A stretch of DNA of 64,000 bases from Natronoglomus mannanivorans (GCA_025517485.1 JAOPKB010000001.1:620001-684000); one strand, 5' to 3'. Positions 17,408 through 26,639 are shown, counted from the stretch's first letter. A program made the numbers and translations. The notes: a model not told the origin generated them from the sequence alone.

Positions 17408-18679
17408 TCAGTTCGCGTCGCGGTTGGCCTCGAGCCAGTTCATCGCGGGCGTCGCGGCGATGCCGTGGACGACGACCGACAGCAGAACGATCAGTCCGAC
17501 CAGCGCCCACAGCAGGTCGGCGTTGCGAAACGGCGCCGTGTTCAGGGCGAACGAGAGGTAGTAAAACGAGCCGATTCCTCGAATGCCGAAGACGGAGATG
17601 ACGATCCGTTCGCGCCACGGACGGTCGAACCCGAGCAGACCGACGACCCCTGCCAGTGGGCGTACGACGAACAAGATTCCCACGGCAACGAGTACCGCCT
17701 CCCACGTCAACGGCGCGAGCAGACCGTCGACTAACGCGCCGCCGAACAGGACCATGACCCCGACCATCAACAGGTACTCGGCCATCTCCGCGATGCTGTG
17801 GAGTGCGTCGTGGTACTCGTGGTGGCGCTCGTACTCCCGGATCGTCATCGCCGCGACGAAGACCGCGATGAAGCCGTAACCGCCGACCAGTTCGACCGCC
17901 GCGTAGGCGATCAGCGTGCCGGCGACCGCCTCGAGACCCTGCAGCGACCGCGAGAGCGGCGAGGCGGTCGTGAATCGGAAGATGACGAGCGCAACGAGCC
18001 AGCCGACGACGACGCCACCGACGAGGCCGACGACGAGTTTGTACGCGACGAAGACGAGCAGCCACTCGCCGAGCCATTTGCTCGGATCGTAGCCCACGAG
18101 CGCGAGGAGGATTGCGAGGTAGGTGAACGGAAACGCCAGCCCGTCGTTGAGCCCCGCCTCGGAGGTGAGCGCGAAGCGGACTTCGTCCTGAAGCCCCTCT
18201 CCGTCGGGGTCGGGTTCGGCTTCCATCCCTTCGCCCGGGCCCGGAACCTGTATTTCGGCGGCGAGGACGGGATCGGTGGGCGCGATGACCGCACCCAGCA
18301 ACACCGCCGTCGGGAGCAACAGGCCGGCGACCCACCATCCCAGCAGCGCCGCACCCGCAATCGACAGCGGCATCGTGATCGCGAGCAGGCGCGCGGTCGA
18401 CTCCCAGTCCGGCCACGCCACTCGACGGTCGAGTTTCAGCCCGGCGCCCATCAACGCGATGATGACGCCCAATTCGGTCAGCCGCTCGGCGGTGTCGGCG
18501 TGTTCGATCGGGTCCGGAAACGGAAGTGCCGGCGCGACAGTGAAGGCGATGGCGCCGAACGCGAGGTAGATGATCGGCAGGGAGAGCGCTCGCTCCGAGA
18601 CGAGCTGGGTGAACACGACGACACTCAAAATCGTGAGCCCGGCCAGAAGCAATCCGACGACGAACCCGTCGAGCGCCAT
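17408..18679 (-). CDS. CPA1-type Na+/H+ antiporter (NhaP-like)
   Basis: 423-residue membrane antiporter of the CPA1 family, with about 12 helices. Features include the LGAVIAPTDPVLAAEI segment, which carries the family's TDP motif, and SEAGLNDGLAFPFTYLAI with the essential Asp of the ND motif, plus FGIRGIGSFYYLSFAL near the C-terminus. It has no cytoplasmic TrkA domain. ATG 18679 is chosen over an open frame to 18781 because a CTTAAG TATA-like element (about 18704-18709) is 27 bases upstream. It lies 66 bases upstream of the SHOCT gene on the same strand, so the two may be co-transcribed. Confidence 0.9.
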   Translation of the reverse strand: MALDGFVVGLLLAGLTILSVVVFTQLVSERALSLPIIYLAFGAIAFTVAPALPFPDPIEHADTAERLTELGVIIALMGAGLKLDRRVAWPDWESTARLLAITMPLSIAGAALLGWWVAGLLLPTAVLLGAVIAPTDPVLAAEIQVPGPGEGMEAEPDPDGEGLQDEVRFALTSEAGLNDGLAFPFTYLAILLALVGYDPSKWLGEWLLVFVAYKLVVGLVGGVVVGWLVALVIFRFTTASPLSRSLQGLEAVAGTLIAYAAVELVGGYGFIAVFVAAMTIREYERHHEYHDALHSIAEMAEYLLMVGVMVLFGGALVDGLLAPLTWEAVLVAVGILFVVRPLAGVVGLLGFDRPWRERIVISVFGIRGIGSFYYLSFALNTAPFRNADLLWALVGLIVLLSVVVHGIAATPAMNWLEANRDAN

Positions 18680-18821
18680 TGGAGAGTCCACCACCGCAGT
18701 TCGCTTAAGAGCGTGACTTGCAATCGGACGACCGAAAGGGACAGTGAGAGCGCTCTCCTCCCATCGTGGCGTGGCACCCACAGGCTCGCCCTTTTTTGGC
18801 CGTCCTCACGTACCACCCGTG

Positions 18822-19382
18822 ATGAACCGCCGGCGATACCTCGAGTGTGTGCTCGTCACCACGAGCGCCGCCCTCGCCGGCTGTGCCGAAGAAGAAGACG
18901 TCGGCTACGAGGAGACGCCGACCCCCGTCGAGGAACAGACGCCGATCGAGGGGCCGATGCCGGACCTCCCGGTCGCCGAATATTCCGACGAGTACGAAGC
19001 CAGCCTCGAGGACGGGCTCGCGCTCGCGGGCGAGAACGTGGTCACCGACGAGGAAACCTTCGGCGAGGCGCTCGAGGCCCACGGGATCGAGATCGACCGC
19101 CTCGAGCGCGTGGATCGATTCCTCTTTCTCGAGTACTACTCGGGTGATCCGGTTCGGGGCGTCCTGCTGGACATGGGCTACGTCGTCGGCGCGTACGCCG
19201 TCCTCGTCGACGCCGTCGACGATCCTGCGCGGTTGCAGGTCTCGGTGCTCGACGACGCTGGCGAACCGTTCGGGACGTACACGGTCTACGTCGCCTGGGC
19301 TCAGCAGTTCGGGGAGGAAGAGCTATCGCTCGAGAACTACGGGGAACTGGTGTTCGAGACGTTCAAAACGGAGCGATCGTAG
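18822..19382 (+). CDS. Tat-exported haloarchaeal lipoprotein, unknown function
   Basis: 186-residue protein beginning MNRRRYLECVLVTTSAALAGC. The twin Arg plus lipobox LAGC (C21) is the typical haloarchaeal Tat lipoprotein signal. A Pro/Glu/Thr linker follows. The remaining 130 residues are an acidic alpha/beta domain with VVTDEETFGEALEAHGIEI and YYSGDPVRGVLLDMGYVVGAY; I do not recognise the family. The ATG at 18822 is set by the signal peptide and by a CTTTTTTGG TATA-like element about 27 bases upstream. Confidence 0.8.
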   Translation: MNRRRYLECVLVTTSAALAGCAEEEDVGYEETPTPVEEQTPIEGPMPDLPVAEYSDEYEASLEDGLALAGENVVTDEETFGEALEAHGIEIDRLERVDRFLFLEYYSGDPVRGVLLDMGYVVGAYAVLVDAVDDPARLQVSVLDDAGEPFGTYTVYVAWAQQFGEEELSLENYGELVFETFKTERS

Positions 19383-19458
19383 TCGGAGTCGCGCGACGTT
19401 ACTCTTAGGACTCGGTCACTGTCGGTCCTGCGAGACTCGTTGGCTCCCAACGTCTTCG

Positions 19459-20760
19459 TCAGGGACTCAGACGCTGCCGGTCTCGCGGGAAGAGAACCGC
19501 TTCGCGGATGTTCTCGAGCCCCAGCATCGTCATCACGACGCGCTCGACGCCGTAGGCCCACCCGGCGTGGGGCGGCATCCCGTAGCGGAACATCTTCGTG
19601 TAGTAGTCGAACTGCTCGGGGTCGAGGCCCTGCTGTTCGAAGCCGGCGACGAGGTTCTCGTAGCGGTGCTCGCGCTGGCCGCCCGAGACCAGTTCCATCC
19701 GGGGGTGCATCAGGTCGAACCCCTTCGAGAGGTCGGGGTCGTCGTCGTGGTCCTGGATGTAGAACGGCTTGATCTCGCTGGGCCAGTCGGTGACGAAGTA
19801 GTGGCTGCCGATGTCCTCGCCGAGTGCCTTCTCGGCCTCCGTCGAGAGGTCGTCGCCCCAGACCAGCTGCTCGTCGACCTCGCCGGTCGCGTTGACGCGC
19901 TCGATAGCCTCTTCGTAGGTGAGGCGGGGGAACGACTCGTCGAGCGGCTCGAAGTCGTCGTAGCCGAGCAGGGAGAGCTGCGCTTCGCAGTTCTCGGCGA
20001 CCGCCTGGTAGGCGGCCTTGAGCGTACCCTCGCAAACGTCCATCGCCTCGTGGTGGTCGATGAACGCCGACTCGAAGTCGATCATCGTCGCCTCGTTGAG
20101 GTGACGGGGCGTGTTGTGCTCCTCGGCGCGGAAGATGGGCCCGATCTCGAAGACGCGTTCGAGGTTGGAACCGACCATCAACTGCTTGAACAGCTGTGGG
20201 CTCTGGTTCATGAACGCTTCCTGCCCGAAGTAGGTGATCGGGAAGAGTTCGGTGCCGCCTTCGGTGCCGGTGGCGACGATCTTCGGCGTCGTGATCTCGG
20301 TACAGTCGACCTCGCGGAAGTACTCGCGGACCGCCCGCAGGATCTCCGCGCGAATCTCGAAGATCGCCTGGACCTCCTCCTTGCGGAGGTCGAGCGTGCG
20401 GTTGTCCAGTCGGGTCGAAATCTCGGCGTCGACCTTCCCGGAGGGGTCGAGGGGCAGTTCGGGGTCCGCAGGGGCGAGCACCTCGAGCGATTCGGGGGTG
20501 ATTTCGACGCCCGTGGGTGCGCGGGGCTCTTCCTCGACGGCGCCGGAGACGCTGACGACGCTCTCGCGGGAGACGCCGAGACCGGTCTCGACGAGGTCTT
20601 CGTCCATCTCGTCTTTCTCGAACTTGACCTGGATCTTGCCGGTCGCGTCCCGGAGGATCAAGAAGGCGATGCCGCCGAGATCACGAATCTCGTGGACCCA
20701 GCCGGCGACGGTAACCTCGTCGCCTGGCTCGGCCTCGGCAGTATAGGTTCGGTTCTGCAT
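19459..20760 (-). CDS. aspS: aspartate-tRNA ligase (archaeal type, probably also charges tRNA-Asn)
   Basis: Class IIb aminoacyl-tRNA synthetase. The 433-residue protein has an N-terminal OB anticodon-binding domain ([18 protein letters not shown]...IQVKF), a short hinge, then the catalytic core with motif 2 ([14 protein letters not shown]) and motif 3 ([11 protein letters not shown]). The length fits archaeal/eukaryal AspRS without the bacterial insertion. Many haloarchaea lack AsnRS and amidate Asp-tRNA(Asn) with GatCAB, so a non-discriminating enzyme is likely; the determinant residues cannot be judged with certainty here. The next gene downstream on the same strand would be at 19458 or below, where only a convergent lipoprotein lies. 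Confidence 0.95.
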   Translation of the reverse strand: MQNRTYTAEAEPGDEVTVAGWVHEIRDLGGIAFLILRDATGKIQVKFEKDEMDEDLVETGLGVSRESVVSVSGAVEEEPRAPTGVEITPESLEVLAPADPELPLDPSGKVDAEISTRLDNRTLDLRKEEVQAIFEIRAEILRAVREYFREVDCTEITTPKIVATGTEGGTELFPITYFGQEAFMNQSPQLFKQLMVGSNLERVFEIGPIFRAEEHNTPRHLNEATMIDFESAFIDHHEAMDVCEGTLKAAYQAVAENCEAQLSLLGYDDFEPLDESFPRLTYEEAIERVNATGEVDEQLVWGDDLSTEAEKALGEDIGSHYFVTDWPSEIKPFYIQDHDDDPDLSKGFDLMHPRMELVSGGQREHRYENLVAGFEQQGLDPEQFDYYTKMFRYGMPPHAGWAYGVERVVMTMLGLENIREAVLFPRDRQRLSP

Positions 20761-20813
20761 ACATCCCGGTTATCGAAGCCGCGACTTAAGCACAGTTGTT
20801 TCCCGTCGCCGAA

Positions 20814-21374
20814 TCACTCGATGAGTCCGAGGTCCTCGAGCCGGGAGACGATCGTGTCGACGGCGTCGTCGGCGTTTTTGGGTTCTTTCCCGCCGGTGAT
20901 GACGATCTTTCCGGAGCCGAACAACAGCGCGACGACTTTGGGCTCGTCGAGACGGTAGACGAGTCCGGGGAACTGTTCGGGTTCGTACTCGATGTTTTCG
21001 AGACCGAGGCCGATTGCGATCGCGTTCAGGTTGAGGTTGCGCCCGAGGTCGGCCGAACTGACGATGTTCTGGACGATGACCTCCGGATCCTCGTCGACCT
21101 GAATCTGGAGCTCTCGGAGCTTGTCGAAGACGATCTCGAGACTCTGGTGGACGTCGTCGGTACTCTTCGCGCCAGTGCAGACGATCTTCCCCGAGCGGAA
21201 GATCAGCGCGGCGGACTTGGGATTCTGCGTGCGGTAGACGAGACCTGGGAACTGTTCAGGATCGTAATCCGCACCCTCGAGGTCCATCGCGACGCTCTGG
21301 AGATCGAGTTCTTGTCCAATACCGGTCGAGGCGACCACGTTTTCGATGTTGATGGTGTCCTTCGGATCAGTCAT
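20814..21374 (-). CDS. tbp: TATA-box binding protein
   Basis: General transcription factor recognising TATA boxes. The 186-residue protein is the classic two-fold repeat: IENVVASTGIGQELDL...YDPEQFPGLVYRTQNPKSAALIFRSGKIVCTGAK, and then VQNIVSSADLGRNLNL...YEPEQFPGLVYRLDEPKVVALLFGSGKIVITGGK. Haloarchaea often carry several TBPs; this length and sequence look like a housekeeping copy. Its own promoter has an extended AT-rich element (21391-21410). aspS is 53 bases upstream of the tbp stop in the opposite order on the same strand side (aspS lies downstream). Confidence 0.97.
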   Translation of the reverse strand: MTDPKDTINIENVVASTGIGQELDLQSVAMDLEGADYDPEQFPGLVYRTQNPKSAALIFRSGKIVCTGAKSTDDVHQSLEIVFDKLRELQIQVDEDPEVIVQNIVSSADLGRNLNLNAIAIGLGLENIEYEPEQFPGLVYRLDEPKVVALLFGSGKIVITGGKEPKNADDAVDTIVSRLEDLGLIE

Positions 21375-21390
21375 AGTGATGAGAACAAAC

Positions 21391-21410
21391 GTATTTAAAC
21401 TTTATAAAGC
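21391..21410 (-). promoter_or_regulatory. double TATA-like element before tbp
   Basis: Minus-strand GCTTTATAAAG and GTTTAAATAC lie side by side about 22-31 bases before the tbp ATG at 21374. This is the longest AT-only patch in the neighbourhood and suggests strong or self-regulated tbp expression. Confidence 0.65.
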
Positions 21411-21592
21411 TACGTAGTTTCCTTCGATTCTGACGACTGACGTCCTGTGAAATCGTGTCGCTGGCTCGTCGGGAACGACCCAGCGAGACGCGCTGGCCAC
21501 CGTTATCCGCCTATCTGTCCATTGCAACCGGGGTCAGCCGACGAAGACAGTGCAAGCCCTCGCACTTTTTACGCCGAGTGTGTTAACTACGC

Positions 21593-22753
21593 ATGGTCAA
21601 CGTCCGTCGCGTCGTTCCGGTCACCAAGGCGGTGATCGGGGGCATCCAGAAACAGAACGTGTCGTTTATGGCCGCCAGTATCGCCTATCAGGCGTTTCTC
21701 TCGCTCATCCCGTTGCTCGTGCTGTTGTTCTTTCTCGTCTCGATCCTCGGCGACGAGGGGCTAGCCGCGGAAGTCACGGCGATGACCGAGGGCTTCATGC
21801 CGGAAAGCGGTAACCAGCTGCTCGAGGACACCATCGAGGGCTCCGTCGCGACCGCCGGAACGTCGATCATCGGGATCGTGACGCTGGTCTGGGGGTCGCT
21901 GAAGATATTTCGCGGGCTGGACACCGCCTTCTCCGAGATCTACGCTTCGACGGCGGAGAACTCCATCGTCTCCCAGATCCGCGACGGGCTGATCGTCTTC
22001 GGCGCGATCGTGTTGGCGGTCGTCGCCGCCGCCGGGGCGACCGTCGTCTTTACGTTCTTCCCACAGATACCGTTCATCGGGCTGTTGAACCCGCTCTTGC
22101 TCGTCGTCGGGCTCACGGTCGCGTTCTACCCGATGTACTACTTCTTCCCCGACGTCGAGGTGACCAAGCGGGAGATCCTGCCAGGCGTCGTCGTCGCCGC
22201 GGTCGGCTGGGCCACCCTGCAGGCGCTGTTTCAGGTCTACGTCGCCCTCTCGGGCGGCTCGACGGGCGGAGAGATCCTCGGTGCGGTCATCCTCCTGTTG
22301 ACGTGGCTGTACTTCGGCGGGTTCGTGTTGCTGATCGGGGCCGTCGTGAACGCGACCGTCGGCGGACAGTTGCCGTCGCTCGAGGAGACCGACGACGACG
22401 TCGACATCGGCGACGGTCGGCGCGAGGAACTCGAAGCCGCGTCGGAAGCCAAAGCCGAGGCCAAAACACGCCGGATTCGACGCGAACTCGAACACCTCGA
22501 GGCCCGGTACGAGAGCCTCGAACGGGACCACGCGCGTCTGGAGCGCGACCTCGACGCCCAGCGTGGGCGCCGGTACGACCTCGAGGACGCCAACGCCGCA
22601 CTCGAGGAGCGAATCGACGACCTCGAGCGCGAAAACGAGGCGCTTCGCGCGCGCCTCGAGTTACGACGGCGGCCACCGTGGAAACGGGCCGTTCGGTGGC
22701 TCGCCGGTCGGACGACGGTGTTCAGCGTCGGGACCGTCGAGCGCGACGACTGA
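21593..22753 (+). CDS. YihY/BrkB-family membrane protein with C-terminal coiled coil
   Basis: 386-residue protein. Residues about 1-265 form the YihY (BrkB, once called RNase BN) six-helix membrane domain, with FMAASIAYQAFLSLIPLLVLLFF at the start, TLVWGSLKIFRGLDTAFSEIY in the middle and GGEILGAVILLLTWLYFGGFVLLIGA at the end. From about 275 to 365 there is a continuous heptad-like coiled coil (EELEAASEAKAEAKTRR ... ERIDDLERENEALRARL). Most family members lack so long a coiled coil, so it may recruit partners or organise oligomers. The family's transport substrate is unsettled. It is divergent from tbp. Confidence 0.88.
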   Translation: MVNVRRVVPVTKAVIGGIQKQNVSFMAASIAYQAFLSLIPLLVLLFFLVSILGDEGLAAEVTAMTEGFMPESGNQLLEDTIEGSVATAGTSIIGIVTLVWGSLKIFRGLDTAFSEIYASTAENSIVSQIRDGLIVFGAIVLAVVAAAGATVVFTFFPQIPFIGLLNPLLLVVGLTVAFYPMYYFFPDVEVTKREILPGVVVAAVGWATLQALFQVYVALSGGSTGGEILGAVILLLTWLYFGGFVLLIGAVVNATVGGQLPSLEETDDDVDIGDGRREELEAASEAKAEAKTRRIRRELEHLEARYESLERDHARLERDLDAQRGRRYDLEDANAALEERIDDLERENEALRARLELRRRPPWKRAVRWLAGRTTVFSVGTVERDD

Positions 22754-22834
22754 TCGGCTCCGTCTCGCTCGCGCGCGGCGGACCGACTCGAACCGGGGAG
22801 CCTTTGACTCGAGAGACCGACGCTCGACCAACGA

Positions 22835-24208
22835 ATGCGCCCGGCCCATCCCACCGAACAGACCGTCGGCATGGAGTACTACGTCAGCGACACCGACGGC
22901 GTCGGCGGTCGCCTCCGCGCGAGCGACGACCACTTTCGCGTGCGCGAACTCGAGCGCTTCTCGACCGAGCCGCTCGCGGAGACCACGGACGCCTATCCCC
23001 ACCTCGTCTTCCGGGCGACGCTGCGGGGCTGGGACACCAACGACTTCGCCGGTCGGGTTTCGGACGCCCTCGGCGTCTCCCGCGAGCGCGTCTCGTGGGC
23101 GGGGACGAAAGACAAGTACGCCGTCACCACGCAGCTGTTCTCGGTTTACGGTGCCGAGCCCGAGGAGCTTCCCGAGGTCGACGGCGCCGAGATCGAGGTG
23201 CTGGGACGGGCGGGACGCTCGCTCGAGTTCGGCGACCTCGCGGGCAACGAGTTCGAACTCGTGGTGAGCGACGCCGACCGGCCGGAGAACGCGTGGGAGA
23301 TTACGGAGGAACTGGCGGCGTTCGCGGGGTTCGAAGGCGAGCACGAAGACGAGAGCGATGCAACGGCCTCCGACCCGCCACGGATCGCTGCCCCCAACTT
23401 CTTCGGCCAGCAGCGTTTCGGGAGCCGCCGACCGATCACCCACGAGGTCGGCCTCGAGATCGTCCGCGGCGACTGGGAGGGGGCCGTCATGGCCTACCTA
23501 GGGAACCCGAACGACGCCGAACCCGAAGCGACCCAAGAGGCCCGCCGGTTCGTCGAGAAGACCCGCGACTGGCAGGAAGCCCTCGAGCGCTTCCCCGGCG
23601 GCCTGCGCTACGAGCGGTCGATGTGTCACGAACTGGCCGAACACGACGGTGACGCCACCCCGGAAACCTACCGGGCCGCCCTCGAGCGCCTCCCTTCGAA
23701 CCTCCAGCGGCTGTTCGTCCACGCAGCCCAGTCGTACGCGTTCAACCTGATGCTCAGCGAGCGCCTCGAGCGCGGACTGCCGTTCGACCGACCGATCGAG
23801 GGCGACGTGGCGTGTTTCGTCGATCGCGACGCGCCCGATGGACTCGTCCTCCCCGACACGGACCGCGAGCAGCGGGTCACCGACCGCCGGGTGCGATCGG
23901 TCACCCGCCATTGCGAGCGCGGGCGCGCGTTCGTCACCGCGCCGCTCGTGGGCACGGAGACGGAACTCGCCGACGGCGAACAGGGGGAGATCGAACGCGA
24001 GGTCCTCGCAGCACTGGATCTCGAGCAGTCGGACTTCGACCTGCCCGGCGAGTTCTACTCGAGTGGCACCCGACGGGCGATCCAGGTTCGGACGGCGCTG
24101 GACCTCGAGACCGACCCGCTCACGCTCTCGTTTTCGCTGCCGAAGGGGTCGTACGCGACGGTCGTGATGCGCGAGTATCTCAAGGTCGATCCGGTCGACC
24201 TCGGCTGA
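22835..24208 (+). CDS. truD: tRNA pseudouridine(13) synthase TruD
   Basis: Forms pseudouridine at tRNA position 13. The 457-residue protein starts [19 protein letters not shown] and carries the catalytic motif [10 protein letters not shown] with the Asp nucleophile at residue 93, the [20 protein letters not shown] motif that follows in the family, and a TRUD insertion domain between them and the C-terminus. The final [20 protein letters not shown] is the family's C-terminal signature. The length is normal for archaeal TruD. Confidence 0.95.
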   Translation: MRPAHPTEQTVGMEYYVSDTDGVGGRLRASDDHFRVRELERFSTEPLAETTDAYPHLVFRATLRGWDTNDFAGRVSDALGVSRERVSWAGTKDKYAVTTQLFSVYGAEPEELPEVDGAEIEVLGRAGRSLEFGDLAGNEFELVVSDADRPENAWEITEELAAFAGFEGEHEDESDATASDPPRIAAPNFFGQQRFGSRRPITHEVGLEIVRGDWEGAVMAYLGNPNDAEPEATQEARRFVEKTRDWQEALERFPGGLRYERSMCHELAEHDGDATPETYRAALERLPSNLQRLFVHAAQSYAFNLMLSERLERGLPFDRPIEGDVACFVDRDAPDGLVLPDTDREQRVTDRRVRSVTRHCERGRAFVTAPLVGTETELADGEQGEIEREVLAALDLEQSDFDLPGEFYSSGTRRAIQVRTALDLETDPLTLSFSLPKGSYATVVMREYLKVDPVDLG

Positions 24209-24279
24209 GGGGGCTGTTGATCACTGTCGCATACCGACCCCGCTGACACCCTTTTGGCCGCTCGAGTCCTACACCTGCT

Positions 24280-24741
24280 ATGCGAAGCACGCATCTCCAG
24301 CGGCAGATCGACGACCTCGTCGCACAGGGCTGGCGTATCGAGGACGAGGACACCGACCGGGTCGTGATGGTCGACCGCGAGTTCGGCTCGCTCGGCTCAC
24401 ACCTCCTCGTCGCGCTCTTGACGGTCTGGTGGACGATGGGACTCGGCAACGTCGCCTGGGCCGCGTACAAGTATTTTAACGAGTCGGAGCGGCGCGTCCT
24501 CTGGGAGGACAGGAGTTCCGGCGGCGTCGCCGCTGGCTGTCCCAACTGCGGTGGGGACGTCGCTCCCGACGACTCCTACTGTCAGTCCTGTGGAACCGAT
24601 CTCGAGGCCGTTCGAGCCGACACCGGGTCCGGGACGACGACCTGCCCGGAGTGTGAGGCGGTCGTCACCGGCGGCTCGCGATACTGCAGCGCCTGCGGAA
24701 CCAAACTCGCAGACGCGATGACGACCGGGACGGGAACGTGA
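24280..24741 (+). CDS. double zinc-ribbon protein with one hydrophobic segment
   Basis: 153-residue protein. The N-terminal half (MRSTHLQRQIDDLVAQGWRIEDED) resembles small archaeal domains that precede membrane segments. A hydrophobic stretch (HLLVALLTVWWTMGLGNVAWA) follows. Two zinc ribbons end the protein: CPNCGGDVAPDDSYCQSCG and CPECEAVVTGGSRYCSACG. The role is unknown; such proteins are often membrane-tethered zinc-ribbon adaptors. It is 71 bases after truD on the same strand. Confidence 0.75.
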   Translation: MRSTHLQRQIDDLVAQGWRIEDEDTDRVVMVDREFGSLGSHLLVALLTVWWTMGLGNVAWAAYKYFNESERRVLWEDRSSGGVAAGCPNCGGDVAPDDSYCQSCGTDLEAVRADTGSGTTTCPECEAVVTGGSRYCSACGTKLADAMTTGTGT

Positions 24742-24795
24742 CACGCACGATGTGGAAAACACGGCGGTTTTAGGCGCCCGTCACGAATCGCCGGT

Positions 24796-25512
24796 ATGGA
24801 GTGTCGTCGTTGTGCCACGCCGCTCGAGAAACCCGGCGACTTCTGTCTGGTCTGTCGGGAAGCCAACGCCGACACGATCGTCCTCGAGGCGGCCCGCGAC
24901 CGGGCGACGATCACGATGCTCTACGAGGAGAACGTCGCCGGTGAGACGACGATCACGACGATCCCGGAAGACGGCGAAAACGAGGTCGTCGAACTGCGAA
25001 ACTTCGCGGGGAAGATCGGCGACGAGATTCGACGCAAGCGTCCCGACGAGGTCTACGCAACGGGCGATCGGACCATCGTCCGGTCGGTCCGCGACGATGT
25101 CCACTACTCGTTTTACCGCGTCGATGGAGACGATCCGGTCGAGCAGGTGCTGCAAAACCGCGGCGAGCGCGCGCTCGACGTGGTCGACGAACACCCCGTC
25201 GAGAAGATCGGTGGGAGCCACACGACCCTCATCGGTGGGCGGACGGGAATGCGAGCGATCCAGACCGTCGCGGGCCACCCACACGTCAAGAAGGTGATTC
25301 CAGGGCCGATCGACGCCGGCGGAAAGGGCTCCCAGTCCGGGCTCCGGGCGAAGGTGACGCGGGCAGACGGCGGCGGCAACCTTCGAATGCTCTTGCGCGA
25401 CGGCTCGAGCGTTCAGGAGAACCGTATCGTCACGACGGCTCGCGACCGGGAGATGGGCGAGCGAGTCCGCGAAGATCTCAACGAAGCGCTCGAGGACGAA
25501 GACCTTCGGTAA
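24796..25512 (+). CDS. DUF2103-family metal-binding protein
   Basis: 238-residue archaeal protein with an N-terminal zinc ribbon (CRRCATPLEKPGDFCLVC) and a conserved C-terminal half containing KIGGSHTTLIGGRTGMRAIQ and HPHVKKVIPGPIDAGGKG. I associate this with DUF2103, a family of predicted metal-binding proteins. The function is unknown. It starts 54 bases after the previous gene on the same strand, near a GGTTTTAGG promoter-like element about 28 bases before the ATG. Confidence 0.8.
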   Translation: MECRRCATPLEKPGDFCLVCREANADTIVLEAARDRATITMLYEENVAGETTITTIPEDGENEVVELRNFAGKIGDEIRRKRPDEVYATGDRTIVRSVRDDVHYSFYRVDGDDPVEQVLQNRGERALDVVDEHPVEKIGGSHTTLIGGRTGMRAIQTVAGHPHVKKVIPGPIDAGGKGSQSGLRAKVTRADGGGNLRMLLRDGSSVQENRIVTTARDREMGERVREDLNEALEDEDLR

Positions 25513-25582
25513 CTCGTTGAAGTCACAGGTACTGTCGCAGGCCCTAGCCTTTTCCGGGAGTCTAATGAGATATAATTATACG

Positions 25583-25786
25583 ATGTGCTCTCGAGCCGAC
25601 GCGGTCCTCGCCGCGATTCCGGTCCTCGCGATGAGTGGCCTCGTGCTCAGAACGGCCGTCACAGCGACCGGGTTCGGGACGTCTCTGCTCGCAGCGCCGC
25701 TGACACCGGTCGGGCTGCTGGCTGCGTTCGGACTCATTCTCCGGGAACTGTTCTTCGGTCCGGTCGCGGAGAAAACGGCCGACTGA
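25583..25786 (+). CDS. small two-helix membrane protein, 67 aa (hypothetical)
   Basis: 67-residue frame MCSRADAVLAAIPVLAMSGLVLR followed by two hydrophobic segments (about residues 8-25 and 33-55) and a short polar C-terminus FGPVAEKTAD. Start is uncertain: an AT-rich GATATAATTATAC lies directly before this ATG, and another in-frame ATG (25565) precedes it, with one more at 25631. It lies upstream of rpl37ae by 51 bases on the same strand. No family is recognised. Confidence 0.55.
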   Translation: MCSRADAVLAAIPVLAMSGLVLRTAVTATGFGTSLLAAPLTPVGLLAAFGLILRELFFGPVAEKTAD

Positions 25787-25837
25787 CGCACCGAACTCAA
25801 CAGGTTTATGGGTCCGCTGGGGTTAGGTAGCGCTACT

Positions 25838-26107
25838 ATGGCTAAGCAAACGGTTGGCAGCTCGGGCCGTTTCGGCGCCCGCTACGGGCGCGTCGCCCGA
25901 CGTCGCGTCAGCGAGATCGAAGCCGACATGAACAGTGCGACCGTCGACGGCGACAGCGTCACCCGCGTCGGAACCGGCATCTGGAAGAACGAGGAGACCG
26001 GCGAGAAGTTCACCGGCGGTGCCTACCGTCCGGAGACGCCCGCCGGCCAGACCGTCCGCCGGTCCATCCGCGCCGCACTCGGCGAAGACGAGCCCGACGA
26101 CGAATAA
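25838..26107 (+). CDS. rpl37ae: 50S ribosomal protein L37Ae (eL43), zinc finger missing
   Basis: 89-residue large-subunit ribosomal protein. The ends match the family ([21 protein letters not shown] at the N-terminus; [24 protein letters not shown] at the C-terminus). The central part reads [28 protein letters not shown], with no cysteine anywhere in the protein, whereas many archaeal L37Ae have a CxxC...CxxC zinc ribbon in this place. The fold may be held without metal. It is followed 21 bases later by rpoP. TATA-like GGTTTATG at about 25803-25810. Confidence 0.93.
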   Translation: MAKQTVGSSGRFGARYGRVARRRVSEIEADMNSATVDGDSVTRVGTGIWKNEETGEKFTGGAYRPETPAGQTVRRSIRAALGEDEPDDE

Positions 26108-26128
26108 CGACCACCGACTGACATCTCC

Positions 26129-26263
26129 ATGAGCTACAAGTGTTCCCGCTGTAAACGCGACGTCGAACTGGACGAGTACGGGGGCGTTCGCTGTCCGTAC
26201 TGCGGACACCGCGTGCTCCTCAAAGAGCGCAGCCGAGACGTCAAGGAAGTCGGCGTCAACTAA
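26129..26263 (+). CDS. rpoP: DNA-directed RNA polymerase subunit P
   Basis: 44-residue archaeal RNA polymerase subunit (Rpb12 homologue) with a single zinc ribbon: C5, C8, C22 and C25 in [19 protein letters not shown] and [15 protein letters not shown]. The length and the C-terminal RDVKEVGVN are typical. It sits between rpl37ae and pcc1, a classical archaeal arrangement. A six-base-period tract begins at its stop. Confidence 0.96.
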   Translation: MSYKCSRCKRDVELDEYGGVRCPYCGHRVLLKERSRDVKEVGVN

Positions 26264-26300
26264 CACACAGAGACGAGAACCCGAACTCGAACCCGATCGC
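26261..26300 (+). repeat. short hexamer-period tract after rpoP
   Basis: Immediately after the TAA stop, units GAGACG, AGAACC, CGAACT, CGAACC and CGATCG continue in six-base register up to the start of pcc1. Confidence 0.5.
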
Positions 26301-26303
26301 AGC

Positions 26304-26612
26304 TTGTTCTCTCACGACACCACACTCGAGTTCGACTACGACTCGCCAGCGAGAGCTCGTCTCGTCGCCGAGAGCGTCGCTCGAGAGGTCGGAGAAATCG
26401 ACGACGAGCGATCGCAGACGGCGATCAGCCGCGACGGACAGACGGTCACCCTCGAGATTCGGGCTCGAGACGTGACGGCACTTCGAGCGGCACTCAATAC
26501 GTGGTTTTCGCTGGTCGACGTCGCCGAGCGCGTCGGAGAAATCGGTGTGCAGGATCGGTCCGGTGTCGCCGGTGGCGGACCCGGAAGCGAAACGACGGGC
26601 GTCGATCTCTGA
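26304..26612 (+). CDS. pcc1: KEOPS complex subunit Pcc1
   Basis: Small dimerisation subunit of the KEOPS complex that makes t6A37 in tRNA. The 102-residue protein matches the family pattern ARLVAESVAREVGEIDDERSQTAISRDGQTVTLEI...DVTALRAALNTWFSLVDVAERV. The start is TTG at 26304: no ATG or GTG is in frame between the upstream stop and the conserved TLEFDY strand, so a TTG (or a non-standard start) is required. It follows rpoP, as in many archaeal genomes. The C-terminal GGGPGSETTGVDL extension is low complexity. Confidence 0.85.
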   Translation: MFSHDTTLEFDYDSPARARLVAESVAREVGEIDDERSQTAISRDGQTVTLEIRARDVTALRAALNTWFSLVDVAERVGEIGVQDRSGVAGGGPGSETTGVDL

Positions 26613-26639
26613 GCTCACGCCAGCGTGGAGCGATCCGAG

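Noticed and set aside
17343..18416. Upstream extension of the SHOCT gene frame
   Set aside because: The frame stays open over the CPA1 antiporter gene in a different phase. The extension is Arg-rich shadow sequence and the SHOCT start at 17342 has its own promoter-like element.
18847..20958. 703-codon frame on the plus strand
   Set aside because: It overlaps the lipoprotein in another frame and is antisense to aspS; the translated sequence has no known domains.
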